Shown: piece after piece, positions 63,438 to 64,000 of the stretch
How the letters are laid out: each line of letters starts with the position of its first letter
Position numbering within the stretch: position 1 is the stretch's first letter
Source of the DNA: JAMZMI01 sp049115715
GTDB taxonomy: Bacteria > Bacteroidota > Bacteroidia > Cytophagales > Cyclobacteriaceae
Assembly (NCBI GenBank): GCA_049115715.1
Contig: JAGDZQ010000003.1
Span: forward strand, 62,001 to 126,000
DNA: 64,000 nt
Direction: 5' to 3'
Program-made: the position numbers and the translations under genes
The notes under the pieces: model-generated
What the model was told of the DNA's origin: nothing
What the model saw: only the letters and a program-made list of their open reading frames with translations
The model's database searches: none

Positions 63438-64000
63438 TTATTTCAATTGTAAATTGATCCCTACATAAAATTCACGTCCGTGAATAGGTCCATATGCATA
63501 TGAAGTGTCGAAACTGCTACTGAATCCTGCATTGCTATTCGGATCATTATACCCAACCAGAGGCGAATAGGCTTGTGTATAGTCCAATAGATTCTGGACT
63601 CCTAGGTAAAAGGAAAAATTTGATTTCAGATTCTTATTGATTTGAATATTATGAATGGAAAAAGGTTCGGATGAAGTTGGCCTTGGAAGTGTACTCGATT
63701 CACCATTTACATCCAGATCATACACCTCCGGCAAAGCCATAGCCCCTGTTACATTGAGCGTATATGCCATACTCATATTCCATTTCTTTACTTTGTAATT
63801 TGAGGTAAATACTCCTGTCCATCTAGGAGCAAATTCAATGTCTCTTTTTTCCTTTACGGAAAAAGTATTGCGCTCGGTCTCCGTTGCGTCTTGAACGTTT
63901 AGGCCAAGATTGAAAGCGAGCGGAATCGTAAACTCCTGAGAGATAGAAACACTAACTCCTTTGGTTACAGCGAACCCCCTTGTATTTTCATAAACAATCA
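63438..64000 (-). CDS. TonB-dependent receptor, C-terminal part (start outside window)
   Basis: The frame is open to the window end. It shows outer-membrane strands (SVSISQEFTIPLAFNLGLNV, EFAPRWTGVFTSNYKVKKW, MSMAYTLNVTGAM), the TBDR hallmark FSFYLGVQNLLDYTQAY, a PIHGREFYVGINLQLK end with amphipathic last strand, and a short plug-free tail. The ligand cannot be told; no SusD-like partner lies in the window. Confidence 0.8.
   Translation of the reverse strand, partial: IVYENTRGFAVTKGVSVSISQEFTIPLAFNLGLNVQDATETERNTFSVKEKRDIEFAPRWTGVFTSNYKVKKWNMSMAYTLNVTGAMALPEVYDLDVNGESSTLPRPTSSEPFSIHNIQINKNLKSNFSFYLGVQNLLDYTQAYSPLVGYNDPNSNAGFSSSFDTSYAYGPIHGREFYVGINLQLK

Noticed and set aside
63438..64000. A SusC-type receptor for the glycan loci
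   Set aside because: Only the C-terminal part is visible, no SusD neighbour, and it is next to tRNA and a lipoprotein rather than glycan genes; called only a TonB-dependent receptor.

Overview
The window looks like chromosome of a marine, polysaccharide-degrading member of the Bacteroidota (Cytophagales-like). The signs are low-to-medium GC, weak ribosome binding sites, a hybrid two-component system (HTCS) regulator, a type IX secretion C-terminal tail, a GWxTD-domain protein, a TonB-dependent receptor, lipoprotein signal peptides and many sulfatases and glycoside hydrolases. No 16S rRNA is present, so a genus cannot be given.

Layout. 1-4.2 kb: end of a PVC-type haem/HEAT protein, followed by a Tat-exported TIM-barrel protein and a ThuA-like protein. 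4.4-8.4 kb: small hypotheticals, a frameshifted GNAT gene and a DUF3352-like protein. 8.5-15.4 kb: a four-gene operon on the minus strand (NHL propeller, DUF1549/DUF1553 cytochrome, DUF1501, multi-domain cytochrome) of a kind best known from Planctomycetes/Verrucomicrobia. 15.8-24.4 kb: an HTCS regulator divergent from two GH28 enzymes and a sulfatase. 24.5-29.4 kb: a large secreted protein, a bestrophin, and two tandem Spo0M-like proteins. 29.6-35.6 kb: a sulfatase, an FAH-family enzyme, a GH29 fucosidase broken by an in-frame TAG, a GH16 enzyme and an esterase.

35.6-43.25 kb is the most unusual part. It is a run of about eight units, all on the plus strand, each carrying one or two small unrelated genes (including a HigBA toxin-antitoxin pair and an esterase). 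Most units begin with GTT plus a few bases whose reverse complement stands directly after the gene of the same unit. This is the signature of integron gene cassettes with attC sites. No integrase gene lies in the window, so the region reads as a cassette cluster lacking an integrase, or the far end of a chromosomal integron. Two families of long repeats lie inside these sites, and one of them carries copies of the 3' end of the upstream esterase gene.

43.3-49.0 kb: a divergent catabolic locus (SMP-30 lactonase, KDPG/KDPGal aldolase, KDG/KDGal kinase; MFS transporter, galactonate-dehydratase-like enzyme). Together these make a plausible route galactonolactone to galactonate to 2-keto-3-deoxy-galactonate to pyruvate plus triose phosphate. 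It would fit with sulfated galactan breakdown by the neighbouring sulfatases, GH16 and GH29. 49.4-64 kb: a T9SS-exported beta-helix protein, then mostly housekeeping genes (RlmB-like methyltransferase, GWxTD protein, methyltransferase, Dps, asparagine synthetase, NlpC/P60), a ParDE pair flanked by direct repeats, an ATP-grasp protein, a third sulfatase, tRNA-Ala(GGC) with its terminator, a lipoprotein and the end of a TonB-dependent receptor.

Three genes are broken (GNAT and a cassette membrane protein by a single missing base in a homopolymer, GH29 by a C-to-T type nonsense change). Raw-read checking is needed before calling them true pseudogenes.
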